The notes: generated by a model from the letters alone, not told the origin. Shown: positions 35,850-49,504, numbered from the stretch's first letter. The stretch: 64,000 nt of DNA from Cladochytrium replicatum (GCA_025526935.1 JAHLKD010000007.1:186001-250000), one strand, 5' to 3'. Numbers and translations: made by a program.

Positions 35850-38647
35850 GAGCGAGCGGTACTTCAAGTATCTGCAGATACTAATGTGCACGATCGCCGT
35901 CCACGAAGGCAGGATTCCGAGACTGTGCGGGCAACTCTCAGGTTTCAGTTGCGGATGTGTGGGGATTGGCAGAGACGCACCCCGGAGGACAGGGACGCTG
36001 CAGCCGGCGATTTGGGACGGGCATTTTGTATTAGAAAGATAGAAAACAATATGTCAAAGCCTCTAGAAGAGGCATATCACAAAGCCACTGATGGGATGGG
36101 TAGGGGCAAATGTCAAAGCCTCTAGAAAAGTTTTGATATCAACTTGTGTAATTTACGTGGTAAGTTCCGGTGCTCTCCAAGATTAGCTGAGCGGAAACAT
36201 CAAGCCGCATCCACCTCCAATTGAATCACCTCATCAACCCCATCTGGCACAACGTGACTGGACGATTTGGCGTGCAAAAATCCCAAGGCTGGACCGGCGG
36301 CCCATTCTCAAGTAGTTTATTTCCTCCTTTTGGTGCTATTAATGAGAGGCTGAGAATCGTAGACCTGCCTCGTTGGTGGTCATGGGGGTGTCTACCGTTG
36401 GTGACGGTTGGGAAGAGATGACACGGGGTCTACCCCTGGGCCTCGTAGATCGTGAACACATCATTGGGTACGAGTGAACCTGGCGCTGCTTGAAGATGAC
36501 AGTGTGGGATACGTAGAGAGTATATTGCAGTATGATGGTACAGTTGGAAGGGTCATCACTGTCCGGCCACTGTGGACAATCGTAATCCTGTAGGATGCGT
36601 ACCTCTGCAAAAGTCAGCATCGGATCTTCAGTTTTGTCATAATGAAGTTTGACCAGGAGCACGCAAATGGCCTTGGCGAGGCCAAACTTTGGAATAATGT
36701 TGGTGCTGGAGATAGATATACTTGCGTCCGATGAGTAGCAGACGGGTCTTCGGTGCAAGTGTCCAGGACATGGCGATTCTGGTAGTGCAGAAGGGCCTGG
36801 CGTCTGCGGTGGCATTGTCGGCAAGGCACCATGTTACTGCAATGAGCACTGGAGATCTTCCGAAAAACGAGACATTGCGATAAGTTTGACGATCCTTGAC
36901 AAGTTGTTAAACATGAGCAAAATCTTCATTCCTGAGCTGACCAATATTGGTTAGTGGTTTGCTGTATTGGATCAGCTTACGCATCAGGGAGGTTGCACTG
37001 TTTTTGGCATCACTCTAATGGCTTAAAAAAATCAACCATAAGAATTGATACATCGTCGCAACTTTGGTGTGCTCTGCATGAATGCTGACCTGAGATTTTT
37101 GAACAAGACAAATCGAGCTGGGATCGACGATACTTCTTATCAGCTGCATATTGTGCACTGACAAACTCATGTAACACTGCTACCCTGTGGTGTGAATGGT
37201 AGTGTTCAGCTCTGTATGGACTTGGTCCACCGGTTCCACGGGAAATAGACTGGAAGGCTGTTTGGATAGAAGAGGGGATCATTGTACTGTTCAGCTGGAG
37301 CAGGGTTGTGACCAACGTAGATATGATGCAATTGTGCCAGTGCGATTGTGCCAGTGATGAGATTTGTTGCAAGATGTTATTGCTGCTACCTTGAACAGAT
37401 GCATCCACAGCACACTGGCGATGAAACAAAGGATTATGATGGTTGGAGCTCGGAGCATGTCCATCGATGAACTAGGTGCGATCTTCCTCAATCAGTGGAG
37501 GGGAACAGTGTTCACCTTCGCGCGCGGACCCCCCACTCCCATTGGTTTTATCCTTTCTGGATCATTGTTCAGTCTTGTTTTTCTCTTTCCCCCTCAAATT
37601 GCTCAACATGCCAACAGCTCACCACGCTTCAATCAAGTGGCAGATCGGGAGACTGCAGTTGACAGTTCAAGTGCAACAGTCCTTGCGGCAAGAAGATGCA
37701 ACCAGTGGAACCCTGGGCGAGAATGGTGCAACTGAACAACATTGATCAGTGGTTGACAAACTGCCCACGCAGGAAACAACATATGGCTGAGCAGCCCAAC
37801 GCTTGTGGGGGGAGTATCAGAGGGAGCGCTGGCATTGGGAGGAGTGTAACCGGAAAATGGTCGGAAGCCCAAGGCATAAACTCGCCTTCGGCAAGACGAC
37901 TATGAACTATGTAAGAAATAGGATCACATTGGAGCAGAGGATTGACCCTCATTGCGGATGTGGATGAGGCGTACCCGATTGATCACTCAAGCATAAACTA
38001 CCAATCCAGGAATACAAGTCTGTCGAACCCTAGGACAGCCTCGCCCATTCACCACCCCCAGTGATAAATTTTGTGAGCAAGCAAGGTGGGGACTTGCTCC
38101 ACGTTTACTTACCGTACTCAACCGTACTCAAACATGTTATCTTCGTCTTAACCGAGTTGAAAATTAAGCGACCTCGAAATCATTGAAACTATTGGTTTAC
38201 TCACAAGTGAGATTGGCAAAAGACTGGCTCTCACGAATAGAAATTCTTTGAGCTGCCTTCATGCGATGCTCTTCTGGCCACAAATTTGTGTAAAAATTTC
38301 TGTGAGGATGTGTTAGCCAAGCAATCGTAGAAAACAGGGTTTTGACAGTACCACTGCGAAGTATTTAGATGCCGGAAATTCGCGCACCATCGGCAGTTCC
38401 ACACAGGCATGCTGCCCGTGACTTTTAAAAAAAATATCACAGAAGAAACATATTGCGATGTATTAGTCTAAAAAGGAATGGCAATAGCAAAATGACATGG
38501 TATCTCGACCAAAAAAGAACAACGGAATCACGCGGATCAACCAAAAATAAGAAAGAATGAACAACATAGATGCATCATCAAACAAAACAATAAACGTTCA
38601 CGCCAAAGTTACAGCATTGAAGAGTCGACTCTTAATTTTGAGAGCTA
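35850..38647. other. Gene-poor 2.8-kb region between INO80 and the kinesin
   Basis: The left edge (35850-36100) is the INO80 upstream region. A short direct repeat, ATGTCAAAGCCTCTAGAA, occurs at about 36051 and 36111. Open frames of 120-160 codons (36339-36824 and 37010-37429, minus) overlap each other and carry no recognised domain. Text such as CTACTTGAACAG... is suggestive of an old mobile element, but no termini were found. No gene is supported. Confidence 0.4.
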
Positions 38648-41600
38648 TCACTTTAGAGGAGCATTAGGGCCTCGCGAGCTGGAAGTATTTGCTAACGCAA
38701 CACGCTGCCCCCCTGGGACTCTCGGCACAGGCATAGATCGAGGACGGTCGCTCGAAGGTGCGCCTTCTTCTGCAACTTCAGCAGCACCAGTTACTGGCTG
38801 GGCCGCCTTTCCGTCGGAGCTCAACAAGATCGGGGCCATGATTGCCAACGGCGAGACGACGGGCGATTGATGCGGAAGTGCAATCTGAGAAGCCAAGTTT
38901 GGCATCAAGGTGCGTTGCACAGACGCACCCAAGTTCTGGTTGGACGATGGAGCAGAGAGAGATTTCCCAGATTTTCCGGGCGGTGGTGGCGGAAGTGGTT
39001 GCTGTGGAGGCGGGTGTGTAAACGCCCATGGGTAGATGGCAACAGCGGCTGGGACAACTTGTGGGTATGCAATCTTGCCGTTGGGAAGCTGAAGGAATGA
39101 TGGAGGCATTGAAGGTCCACCGAATGTAGTGAAATCGAAAGAGTTCGGAATTCCCGGCTCTGATCCCGCATCTGAGAAGAAATCATAGTCGCTAGTCGCT
39201 GAACGAACGGAAGAGCGTGACGACGCAACGGACGCGGCTCCTGCGCCTCCCGACCGACCAGATGCAACAGATGCCGATGCAACAGAACGCATCATCCTCT
39301 TGGCTGCGGCGGACAGCTCGAGCTTTTCTATACGCTTTAGCAGTTCCTCAATAACCTTGTCCCGTGTCTCAGAAAGTGCTGAAATGTTCTCTGCATGCAG
39401 CTTCACTTCCCAGTTCTGGGCCGTCACCCTTTCAAGTTCCTCTCGTGCATGTTCAAGCCTTAACTCAAGCTCAGCGATGGTCTCCTCCTGCGTTTGCTGA
39501 ATCGCCGTGGCAAAGGAAAGCTCTGAAACAAGCGCAAGCGCGTCACGCTCCGGAGTTTCAAATTCTGTCTGACTGCCAATATCCCTCAAAAGAACATATT
39601 CTTCTAACAGCTCACTAACATTTCCACTGTCAACCATCGGTGTATCTGGCCTCGCTGCGCCAATCACCGTTGGGCTAACGGACCTAGCCAGTTCCTCCGA
39701 GACTTCTTCGAGCTCTTGTTGCATCATGGTATTCTCTTGATCAAGCGAAGCCAAATGATCTCGAACACGGTCCCTCTCTTCTTCCAAAAGCGCCATCTCT
39801 CGCTGCAGATCTTCATTAGCAGCGTGCAGATCCAGCACTTTCTGCTCCAATTCTTGTACTTGACGCGCTGTAGTGCTGATCGCCTGTTGCATGTAAGAGT
39901 CTCGAGCACGAAGTCGTGCTTCAGTATCCTTTACTCGATTTTCGAGCATTCGGGCCTTCTCTTCGTTCTCTTCAGACCGCGCGGCAGATTCAAGTACCTC
40001 CGGAGCTGCCAAGCGTGCCTGCAACAACGACTGGGTAAGGTGGTAATCGACTGTGAGCTGCCCCAGCTGTCGGTAAAGCTCTGCGTTCTCGACTGAGCTC
40101 TGTGGAGTTTGGCTCAACGACGACGGAGAGAACTCTACGCTAGCATAACGCCTCATGCCAGGCTGGCTTTGACCTGGAAGGTAAACGATTAAGCAAACTT
40201 TCATAGCGACAGGTTACTACGCTCACCTTGAATATCTCGGCTTTGAGTTGAAAAAATATCATCCTTCTCTCGTGACCGCTGATCCATTTGAATGGGATCG
40301 GCGTAGGTGGTAGATGAAGCCATCGACATTGTCCTAGTGCGTTCAGACGGAGCGCCGAGCTCGCGAGGAGCAGATTGAACGTACGTCGTCGCGATCGCCT
40401 GGTACTCGGTGGACCGTTCAGTCGCTGCTCTGACGAGAACTGAAATTTGATCTGACAACTCCCGGATTTTGTCATCCTTGCTTCGCACGGACTCCTCGAA
40501 TTTCTTTTCAGCAAGGCGGACCTTTTCTTGGAGGTCGCGGACAATGTGGTGATGAACGGCGTCTTTCTTCTCTACTTCCATCTTCGCCGTCGCCAAAACA
40601 TCAGCCATTTTGCGCTCAGACAATGCAACATCTGCCCTAAGCCTTTCAACTTCCGCGCGAAGTGACACCAATTCTCGATCGCTTGCTCCAAGCTTGTCGG
40701 CCGCGTCTGCACTGCCCCTCGTGAGTGTGAAATAGTCAGACTCAAGCTCCACAATGCGAGCTTCATTGCTTTTGATCTTATTCTGGAGCAATTCCAATGC
40801 GCGCCTATGTTCCGCGGACTCCTGCTCCTTTTCGCGAACAGCCTTTTCGATTGCTACTTCATGCTTCTCGACTGCAGTGAGCAGTTCGTTTCTCAAACGG
40901 CCTGCTTCTGCCTTCGCAGCTTCCACATCACGTTCTCGTTTCGACACATCGCCCGCCATTTCATCAGCCTGATGGACTTTTGACTTCACATCAGCATCAG
41001 CAAGCAAGATCCGCTCCTTCAACTCGGCTACTTCCTTCGCGCGATCCGCCTTTTCCAACTCGACCGCACCCTCGGCTGCAATCTTTTGCTGAGCTAGTTC
41101 CTCAACTCGTGCTCGCAAACGCTCAACGGCAACCATGTCATCTTGTTTTGCTCGCTTCAAAACTGCCAGCTCCCGCCGGACTCGATCATGGTCAACTTTA
41201 AGATTCGACAAGTGTCCTTTGAGTGCATCCTTGAACTCGCTGACCTCCTGACGACGCGCGAGTTCAGCTTCCGACGTAGCGGCTTGCAGAAGGTGGTGGT
41301 CAAGTATCTCTTGATGCAAACGAGCTCCAAACTCATTATGTTCCACTGACCTTTCCACACGCTGCACAACGACTTCCAGCGATTGAGAGAGATGGTGGTC
41401 CACCAGCTCCTGATGGAATCGGATCTTCATCGACTCCCCATCTTCACGGGACTTCATCACTTCAGCTTTCAGCGTTTCCACGTCGCTCTTCTGTGCAGCA
41501 GCAGCCTCAGACGCGAACGAAAGCATCAGGTGATGATCAATTAGCTCTTGATGATACCGCGAGTCTGTAACTATAACGACTGTGGTGTCATCATTGGAAC

Positions 41601-44600
41601 TCTCTTTCGCTTCACCAGTAATTCTTGGGAAGGACAATGCCCAATGCAAGTCGACCACACCCTGGTGTACTGTTGCCCTCAGCCTCTCCAGCTCCCTTTC
41701 CCTCTGACCAACCATCTCCACCAAAATCTGCGTGGTTTCCTCTCGCTCCCTCTCCGACTCATCCAGCATCATCCGCGCCTCCTCCAGCTCACCCTGAATC
41801 GCCTCCACGTATGCCTTTTGTTCTCGATTTGACTCCAGAATCCTCTCCACGTCCTTGCGAGCGTTCGCAAGATCCTGCGTCAAACTTTCAATCTTCTCGT
41901 CGTTCTGCTGCATTTCGTCGCCAAGTGTCTCGGTATCACTCAAAGCAGCTGCAAGTCGAGCTTCTAGATCCAAAATTAGTGACTCGTAAATTTCCAATGG
42001 TGCGGCCGGTGTGTCGTTCACGCCCCCACCCAGTGGAGCGTTCCAATCTTCATTCTCCTCACTCCCCATCTCCATAATGTCCTCCTCAATTGATGCAGGT
42101 AGAGGAAGCGCGGCTTGCCGCTTTTGGATGATCACAAGCGATGCTTTATACCTGGTCTTCAACTCGGACATCTGTTCCTTCACAACCTCCACTTTCGCAT
42201 TAAGTCGGATAGCATCTTCGGCAGCATATGACTCTGCAAGGTGCTGGTCAATTAAAAGTTGGTGAGCTTTTACGAAAAGACGCGTGTATTCCCGGGATGC
42301 ACCAATCTCAAACGCGTGCAGCCTAGAGAGTGCATCGTCACGAGCAGACTCGGCTTCAGTGAGTGAGTACTCCAAACTGGCCGACTGATCTATCAACTCG
42401 CCCTCTCGCATCTCCGCATTGCGAACCTGGTCGACAAGCACATCGATCTGGTCCCGCAGTTGCTCAATCTGTTCGCTGAGCCTACGCGCTTCGTCATTCG
42501 CGATCTCTAAGAGCTCCTCCTTGTCCTGGATGGCCTCGTTCAACGACAATAACTCGTCCCGGTGCCCTTGAATGAACACCTCCATATCGGCCATCTGTTC
42601 TTCCGCCGTTTGGTATGCCCGATTGACAGACTGCAAACGGTTCTGAAGGTCGTTGGTTTCCGCAATCAAAGAGATCTGCTTCTGAGTCATTGCTGAAATG
42701 GTCCGTTCTAGTTCCCCAACGAGCCCACGATGAGTTCGCTCGAGCTCTTCACGTTCATTCTGAGCTGTTGTCCGATAATCGTTGAGAGCACGCTCGTGCA
42801 ACTCAGCCAGCGATTGCTCCGCGCCATTCCTTCGAAGACGCTCATTATCAAGCTCCATAACCAAGTTCTGAACTTTGTAGCTGTGCTCCTTAACCATCGC
42901 TTCCAACTTCTCCGTCAGCTCCTCGACGTTGGCGACAAGCCTGTCGTTGCTCGCGTTGGCTTCTTTGAGCATTGTCTCCCGATCTTCTCCTTCTTGCTCA
43001 AGCATCGAAACTCTCGCAGCAAGCTCACGCCTCTTGGATTGAAGCTGCTCGTGTTCAAGTTCCAGCTCGGTTAGAGAATGCTCCAACTTGCGGCGGTCTT
43101 GCTCGAGCTGTGTCTTCTCTTCAATGAGACGATCGATCAACTTTTGCCGCCCCTCGGCCACACTCGACTCTTGGGACGCGAGCTCACCAGCGGCAGCCTC
43201 CATATCCGCGATCCGCTTCTCCAACATCGCAATTTCTTCCTCCGCTTCTCGTTTCAAAGCCATTGCTTCGCCTTCATACTCTTGCGCTGCACGTGCGGCA
43301 TCATTTCGGGCACACTCAAGCTCAATGGTCATGGTGTGCACTTCCTTACGCAGCCGTGCCTCTGTCGCAGACGCTTCGGAAAGCAACCGGTCAAGCTTTT
43401 CTTCGAAAGTCGCTTTCACGTTGACCTTCTGCTTCTCCCGGTCTTCTACCGTTGCGTTAAGCCTCTCGACTTCCTCCCGCATCGTCTGGATCTCCATGTC
43501 AGCACGTACCAACGCCGCAGCTTTCTGCTTCAATACTTCGTCGAGACGCATAGCAGACTCAATTGTGATCTGCTGGATCGACGCTTCCATCGTCTCACGC
43601 ATCCGCTCCTTGTCCGCCTTATGGTCGAGCTCTTTCCTCAACAAATCCTCTTTCATGCGCGCAAGATCCGCTCGAAACTCCTGAAGCTCTCCGGTCGATC
43701 GTTCACCAAGGGCCGCACGCTCTCTCACAAGCTCCGCGAGCTGTGCCTGGCTATCCGCATGGTCTGCTCGTGCTCGCTCAAGCCTGGACTGCAGTTCCTC
43801 CGCCAAGAGCTTAGCCTCTTCCTGCTCCCGCTCATGCCGGCTCCGCATCTCCTTCACAACTCGGTTGTGCTCCGAAGTTCGTTTCTCGATTTCGCGACGT
43901 GCCTGGTGAAGTTCCTCCTCCTGCATCACAAGCGTGGCATCTTTTTCCTCCAGCTGGATATTGAGCTGCTGAATCTTCTCACGCAGCTCACGCTCGACCG
44001 TCTCGAGCCGGGCGCGCATCGTTTCGACCTGTCCTCGCTGCTCCTTCGAAATATTATCGAGCTTCCCACGGTGTTCAGAGCGAGCTCCCTCCATTTCCTC
44101 TTTGTGCACCAACACGCGTCGCTCCATTTCCTCAGCGAGATCTCGCTTCTCTCGCTCTGCACGCGCAATCTTCAACTCGGCCTCGTGCATCGCAAGCCTG
44201 TGTTCTGAAGCAGCATCATCAGCGCGTCTAACTGCCTCCACAAACTCCAGTGTGCGCTCTTCCAGACGACGCCTCAGATCCTTTATGTCACGCTCGTACC
44301 GTTTTGTCGCTTCGGTGTACCGCACTCTTGCAGCTTCAAGGTCCTCCAGCGATCGTTGGTGCGCCGCAGTAGCATGCTCATGTCGAGCTGCAGCCTCGGC
44401 TAACTCTGCATCATACTGCCACATACGTTTCTCAAAGTCTGACGTGTTCGCTCGACCCAGTGAGATGGCATCCGAGTGCTGACGTGATACATCTTCCAGT
44501 TTAGAACGAAGGTCCTCAATCGTCGCTTCGTGCTGCGCTCGAGATGCAGCGAACGCTGCACTACTCGCCTCCGCATCCGCAACAGCCTTGGTATACTCCT

Positions 44601-47600
44601 CAGAGACTTGGTCAAGCAACGCGGTTAGCTCCGCAGCTTTGGCTTGCTGCTCGCGCAACGTCTGCGCATGCTTCCGTGCAGCCTCTTCAGAGGCCGCCAC
44701 AGCACGCTCATACGCCTCTCTCTGCGTATGCACGTCCTTAGTAAGCCGGCTCTTCATCAACTCGGCAGCGGCTCTGTCGTGCTCTCCACGACTGCGTTCG
44801 TCAGCAAGCATCTGCTCCAACTCGCGGAGCTGGGCCATCAAACTCGCCTCCATCGAAGAAGCGGTGCTCCGCTCACGCTTTCCTCGTGCATTTTCATCTG
44901 AAAGCTTCTGCTTTGTTTCTTCAAGCTCAGCCAAAAGTTTCGCCTCACTGGCTTCGGCGTCCTTGCGCCCGCGCTCTCCGTGATGCTGCTCAGCCGCGAG
45001 CTTCCCACGCACACTCACGAGATCCGCGATTAGTTGCTCTTCAGTCGATGCCAAATTAGTCCGGAGGACTTCTGCATTTTCGCGCTCCGACCCGAGCCTT
45101 TGCTCGACTTCGCGAAGGTTGGCAAGTAAGGACGCTTCGGCCGTAGCCGCTGCAGCCATGTTTCGCTCTGATCGCTGCCTCTCTACGGAGAGCTCCTCCT
45201 CGATGTCGCGTATACGACCCGTCATCCACTCTTGCATCTCATTCGAAGCAACCCGATCACGATCGCTGCGCTCCTGCTCCGCCAATAGTATCGCCTCGAT
45301 TTTTCGAAGCTCGGCATTCAGCTGAGCTTGAGTCGCCTCAGCAGCCTTCCGATCATGCTCTCCACGTTCTATCTCATCTGCCAGCTTGCCCTCGACTTCG
45401 AGCAGTAAATCGTTCAACTGTGCTTCCATAGTGTCAGCCGCCTCCTTTGCACGTTGCCTGCAAGCAATTTCGGCTTCTAAGCTCGCCTCGACCTTCTGCT
45501 TCTGTTCAAGCAATTCCGCCTCCCTCTTTCTGGCTTTGCTCCAATCCTGATGCCCAGTTGCAATCTCTTCCTGAAGCTTCCTTTGAATGTCAGACAGTTG
45601 TGCAGTGAGCTCTGCTTTCACGTCAGCAGCCGCTTTCTGTTCTTGGGCTCTTTGCAAAGCCTCAGCGTCAAGCTTGCTCTTCACATCTTGTAGCTGAGAT
45701 TCCAGAGAAGTTCGCGCATCGATTGCAGCAGTGTGCTCACGCCCTGCACGCGCTTTTTCCTCTGCAAGCGTTTTACTTGTGGTTTCCAGCTGGGTAGAGA
45801 GAGCTGCTTCTGTAGTAGAAGCCGTCTCACGATCACGCTTGCTTCGTCCCATTTCGCTGCGCAACGATTCTCTGAGCTCGTGGAGTTCACTTTCAAACTT
45901 GCTCGCTGCGGCTGCAGTTGCCGCTCGGTCCTGTTCGCCACGTGCTTGCTCGGAGGATAGTCGCTCCTGAACTTCTTTTAGTTCGCCAAGTAATTTCTCC
46001 TCCATCGCAGCGGCGTTCGCTCTGTCCCGCGAGCCACGATCGTTCTCAGATGCAAGACGCTCCTCGATCACTCGAGCTTTCTCCTGCAAAGCAGCTTCGT
46101 TCGCTGCAGCAGACTCGCGATCACGCACAGCGCGCTCCCGCTCGCGAGAGAGCTCCTTCTCAATCTCTACGATCCTCATGCTCATCTGCTTCTTAAGTTC
46201 AGCGGCAGCAGCGCGGTCCTTCTCGCCTCGCGCTCGCTCCTCGCTAAGCTTCAACTCGACATCCCTGACCGACTTCTCAAGCGCCTTGACCGTCTCAGCT
46301 GCAACTGTCCTATCTTTTTCTCCTTGAGCTTTCTCAGCAACAAGCATTCCTTCGACACTCCTAAGTTGTCCGAGGTACCCCTCCGCAACCCTCCTCTCCA
46401 ACTCCTTCTGCTCCTCCATCGTCATACGAAGCGCTTCCATCCGGTCTTTCAGCCCCGCAACACGTTGCTCGTATACCTCGCCCTCCGAAATGCGTTTCTG
46501 CTCGACTTCCATTGCAAATGTCTCTTGGAGCTGGTTGTTCACAGCCATCTGGCCCAGCTCACGTTCGCGATCGCGCAAAAACGCCTCGAGGGCACTGGAG
46601 TGGGAGGCGTGAGCTCGTCGCTCGCGCTCGGAAGCTTCCTCGAGCGCGGCCAGATCGTCACGAAGCGTCGCAATGACGTGTGTGTGTTCTTCGATCGAGT
46701 GCTGGAGCACATCCACGGTCTCTTTGTTCGCGACGGCGTCGTTTTGATGGAGGGACATAGTGTAATGGTAGTCGGAGAGCTGCTGGGAATACATTTGCAG
46801 AACGGATTCGAGGCGAGCTTCGATCTCGGCCTTTTGGGATTTAAGACGAAGGTTGTTGTCTTTGAGTGTGCTGATTAGGAGTTGCTCGGCTACGCCTTCG
46901 GCGACCGCGGAATGGTAGTCGATGAGAGTCTGGTTTGCGTATTGCTGGAAAGCAAGTGCTGCATTCTCCGCTTCAACTGCTCGAGATTCAGATTCTACAT
47001 CGAAAGATTAGCAACTACAAAAAATCTGGCGAGTCAGGGAGTTAACCATATTTGACCCGTCTCAATTCGTCCTGAACGCTGATTAGTATTAGCTTCATCT
47101 TTTCGACTTTGGCGTGGTCTTCAATAGTATTTGATTTCACATTGTTCTTGATCTGTCGAGCTCGTGCTGCGTAACGCAGCGTACTCAACGTCTCGAACAA
47201 ATCATCGTGCGCCGGAGAAACACACGCAATCATGAGCGTTTGGCTTCAGAAGTAGGAAATGTTAGTAAAAACAAACACGACGATATGATCCACCTTACCT
47301 ATTTCCACCCAGCGAATCTTTCAGGATTCGGGTGAGTTTGGAATTTCTATATGGGATATGAACTTCTTGCGGCGGCTGCGACACTGCTGCAATCTTTGCT
47401 TTTATTGACATTCCCGATCCACCATCTTCCTTCTCATGGTTGGGAGCTGCCATATCTCGATCAGCTAGTGCGGAAATAACTTTCCCGAGAGCCAGCAAGC
47501 CACCGTTGATCGAAATTCCTTCTTTCTGTCTGTCACCCGTCGCGTTCGTCCGCTTAAGACGCTCGGAGCCGGCAAGATCGACGAAATGGAACTTGGACAG

Positions 47601-49170
47601 CGATGTTACGGTACGTACAATGTGGCGTGCTTCTGGCATGTGCGTCACGTCGACAGTCAGCGGGACGTAGTGTTTCTGCTGGTACAGGTGAAGAGTTAGG
47701 ATTGCGTGAGATCGCGAGGATTGTTCGTTCATGACGGTCGAGGAGGTTCGACGAAGTGTGGTGCCTTTGTTCAGGTACCTGGGTAAAGGAATATCGTAAG
47801 CACAAGCTCATGATTCTGCAAATTACTGGTCTTACTTTAGCACATCGTCGACAGTTGCACATGCTTTCTCCTCAAGACCAGCAACATAAATCGAACCATC
47901 CTTCGCATCTCGGATCATGATTCCTTTCTCGCCATGAGCACCGGTAGATTTCGGCTTCTTCCTTTGCACCGCATTCTTTGCTGCAAACGAGCCGTTCCAC
48001 TCTGGCAACTTTGGCGCAGCTCCAGGAGTTAGCTCCTCTGGCGCTGGTGGATCCGCAAGCAAATCAACTAGATCTTCATTGTACAGCTCCAAGAACGAGA
48101 TCTTCACCGCGTAGGTCATGTAAAGGTTTGCAGTGGGATCATCCGAGAGCCGACGATTGCGGTTAAGCGTTTCGAAGATGTATCGCCCTGCACGTGGGAT
48201 TATACCAAGTTTTGCACGGAGAGACGAGTCAGTAGATGGGAGGGTCATTGCTGAGGAGGTCTCCGCAGAACCCATTGTAAATGTCTTTCCGGATCCGGTC
48301 TGTCCAAAAAAGGTTTTAGAGCTGGTACGTTTGGTTGTCTAACCTTCAACATACCTGACCATAAGCCAAGACAGTGGCGTTGAAACCATTGAGGAACTTT
48401 TCAATCAATGGTTGCGTACACTCGAATAAATCCTCTTGCGAGGCATCGTCATTATATACATGGTCGAATGTGAACGCCTGGTACTCTTTCCGTGCCGTAG
48501 CTCCGGGAATAGCGGATGCACTTCCACCGAAGAACGTGTCCGGGGTGGGCATAGCGAGAATCGGTGACGGAGGTGGAGAAGCGCCGGTCTCGCCCAGTGT
48601 GGCACCATCAGCAGCAGCAGCAGCAGGAGGAACATCTTTTTCTTTTGCAGCAGCTCCAGGCACCACAGGGTCCCTCGCAACAGCCTCGACAATGGTCACA
48701 GTAGTTGGGTCCGTTGGGTCCACACGAACAGCCAGTTTCGAAAGGCGGGCAACCTCCCCAGAAGAGAGGGGTCTAATACGTAAGGCAACCTGTACAGAGC
48801 TGCAGAGATGAGGGTTTGCGGGCGGGACCGGACCTTTTAGAGCGGCATGTGAGGGTGTTGGAGATATAGCTGCGGAGTACTCAGAAGGTGGCGATTGCGG
48901 TTCCGATGGTGGTACGGGAGAAGAGAGAGCAGAGGAGACGATAGATTCTGCAATGCTCTGCTTTCTTGCATACAGTGGTTGCGAAGATGATGGAACTGCC
49001 GGTGCAGATGATAGGGGTTTTGTTGTTGTGGTTGTCCGTTTTGGCAGACCAGACTTCGCCGTCGAGCGAATGGGCGTAGGGATTGACACGCTCACAGCCG
49101 GAGAGGCCGTCCGCCGCGACGACACGGAGGGTTTCATCGAGTCTTGAGCCTCGAATTGTGTGTTCGGCAC
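38648..49170 (-). CDS. Giant kinesin-4-like motor with a ~2,750-residue coiled-coil tail (3,416 aa, 6 exons)
   Basis: Minus-strand exons are 49170-48355, 48299-47836, 47778-47299, 47243-47047, 46994-40227 and 40173-38648; they sum to 3,417 codons with stop and all phases agree. A Ser/Pro-rich leader of about 125 residues precedes the motor ([27 protein letters not shown]-loop [14 protein letters not shown] across an intron, [56 protein letters not shown]). Motor order and [11 protein letters not shown] context fit kinesin-4 (KIF4/KIF21) best. The tail is coiled coil, including 17 uninterrupted 32-residue repeats (residues about 858-1401) and seven dispersed [LIV]-x-D-x-H-L-like motifs. The C-terminus is Ser-rich with a [13 protein letters not shown] run. 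The role is presumably plus-end microtubule motility or microtubule-length control; the cargo is unknown. It is about three times the usual kinesin-4 length. Confidence 0.92.
44749..46380 (-). repeat. 17 tandem 96-bp (32-residue) repeats in the kinesin tail
   Basis: Translated on the minus strand, 17 consecutive blocks of exactly 32 residues align without gaps. Each has a leucine-rich start (xL..xLxxVExxL), a central (A/S)ExxRGExDR and a small-residue end (AAxxxEA). Examples are [13 protein letters not shown]..., [13 protein letters not shown]... and [13 protein letters not shown].... DNA identity between units is modest, so the repeat is old and kept by selection at the protein level. A length of 32 equals three heptads plus one hendecad. 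Confidence 0.9.
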
Positions 49171-49500
49171 GGGGGTAGAATCAAAATACCAAACCGAAAC
49201 CGAAACCCAAAAACCGAGGTAGAAGGAAGGGATGCGGTCACGTGCACTGTAGAGTGTGGTTCGGCGGTGTGTTTGTGGTGAATAATCTACACTAATACCA
49301 ACAATAATAATATAAAAGTATTACTATAGTAATATCGTTCTATTTCAATTGTTCAAGCCACAGACAGATTTTAACAGCTTTTGCTGGAAATGAACCCTGA
49401 AAAGAGATCGTCGGCAACTGCTCAATCAAAGGAACAATGCATCTCTAGCATTAGAAATGTTGGCTCTCGGAGGTAACCCCAGACTCGGACTTGTCGCTCA
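49171..49500. promoter_or_regulatory. Divergent intergenic region between the kinesin and the CEBPZ relic
   Basis: About 330 bp separate the kinesin start from the acidic N-terminal frame of the CEBPZ-like relic. An AT-rich stretch (about 49285-49345) with ATAATAATATAAAAGTATTA could be a core promoter. No specific element can be assigned. Confidence 0.35.
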
Positions 49501-49504
49501 TCTA

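Noticed and set aside
36339-37429. Minus-strand frames of 160 and 139 codons as genes
   Set aside because: They overlap other open frames, lack domains and splice continuity, and have no start context; kept only as possible element debris.
43078-44208. 376-codon plus-strand frame opposite the kinesin tail
   Set aside because: It is antisense to the uninterrupted, strongly periodic coiled-coil exon; its Leu/Arg/Ser-rich text is the complement of Glu/Lys/Ala codons.
46200-46794. Separate start for a stand-alone coiled-coil protein at 46794
   Set aside because: Exon phases join the motor exons to this frame exactly, so it is the kinesin tail.
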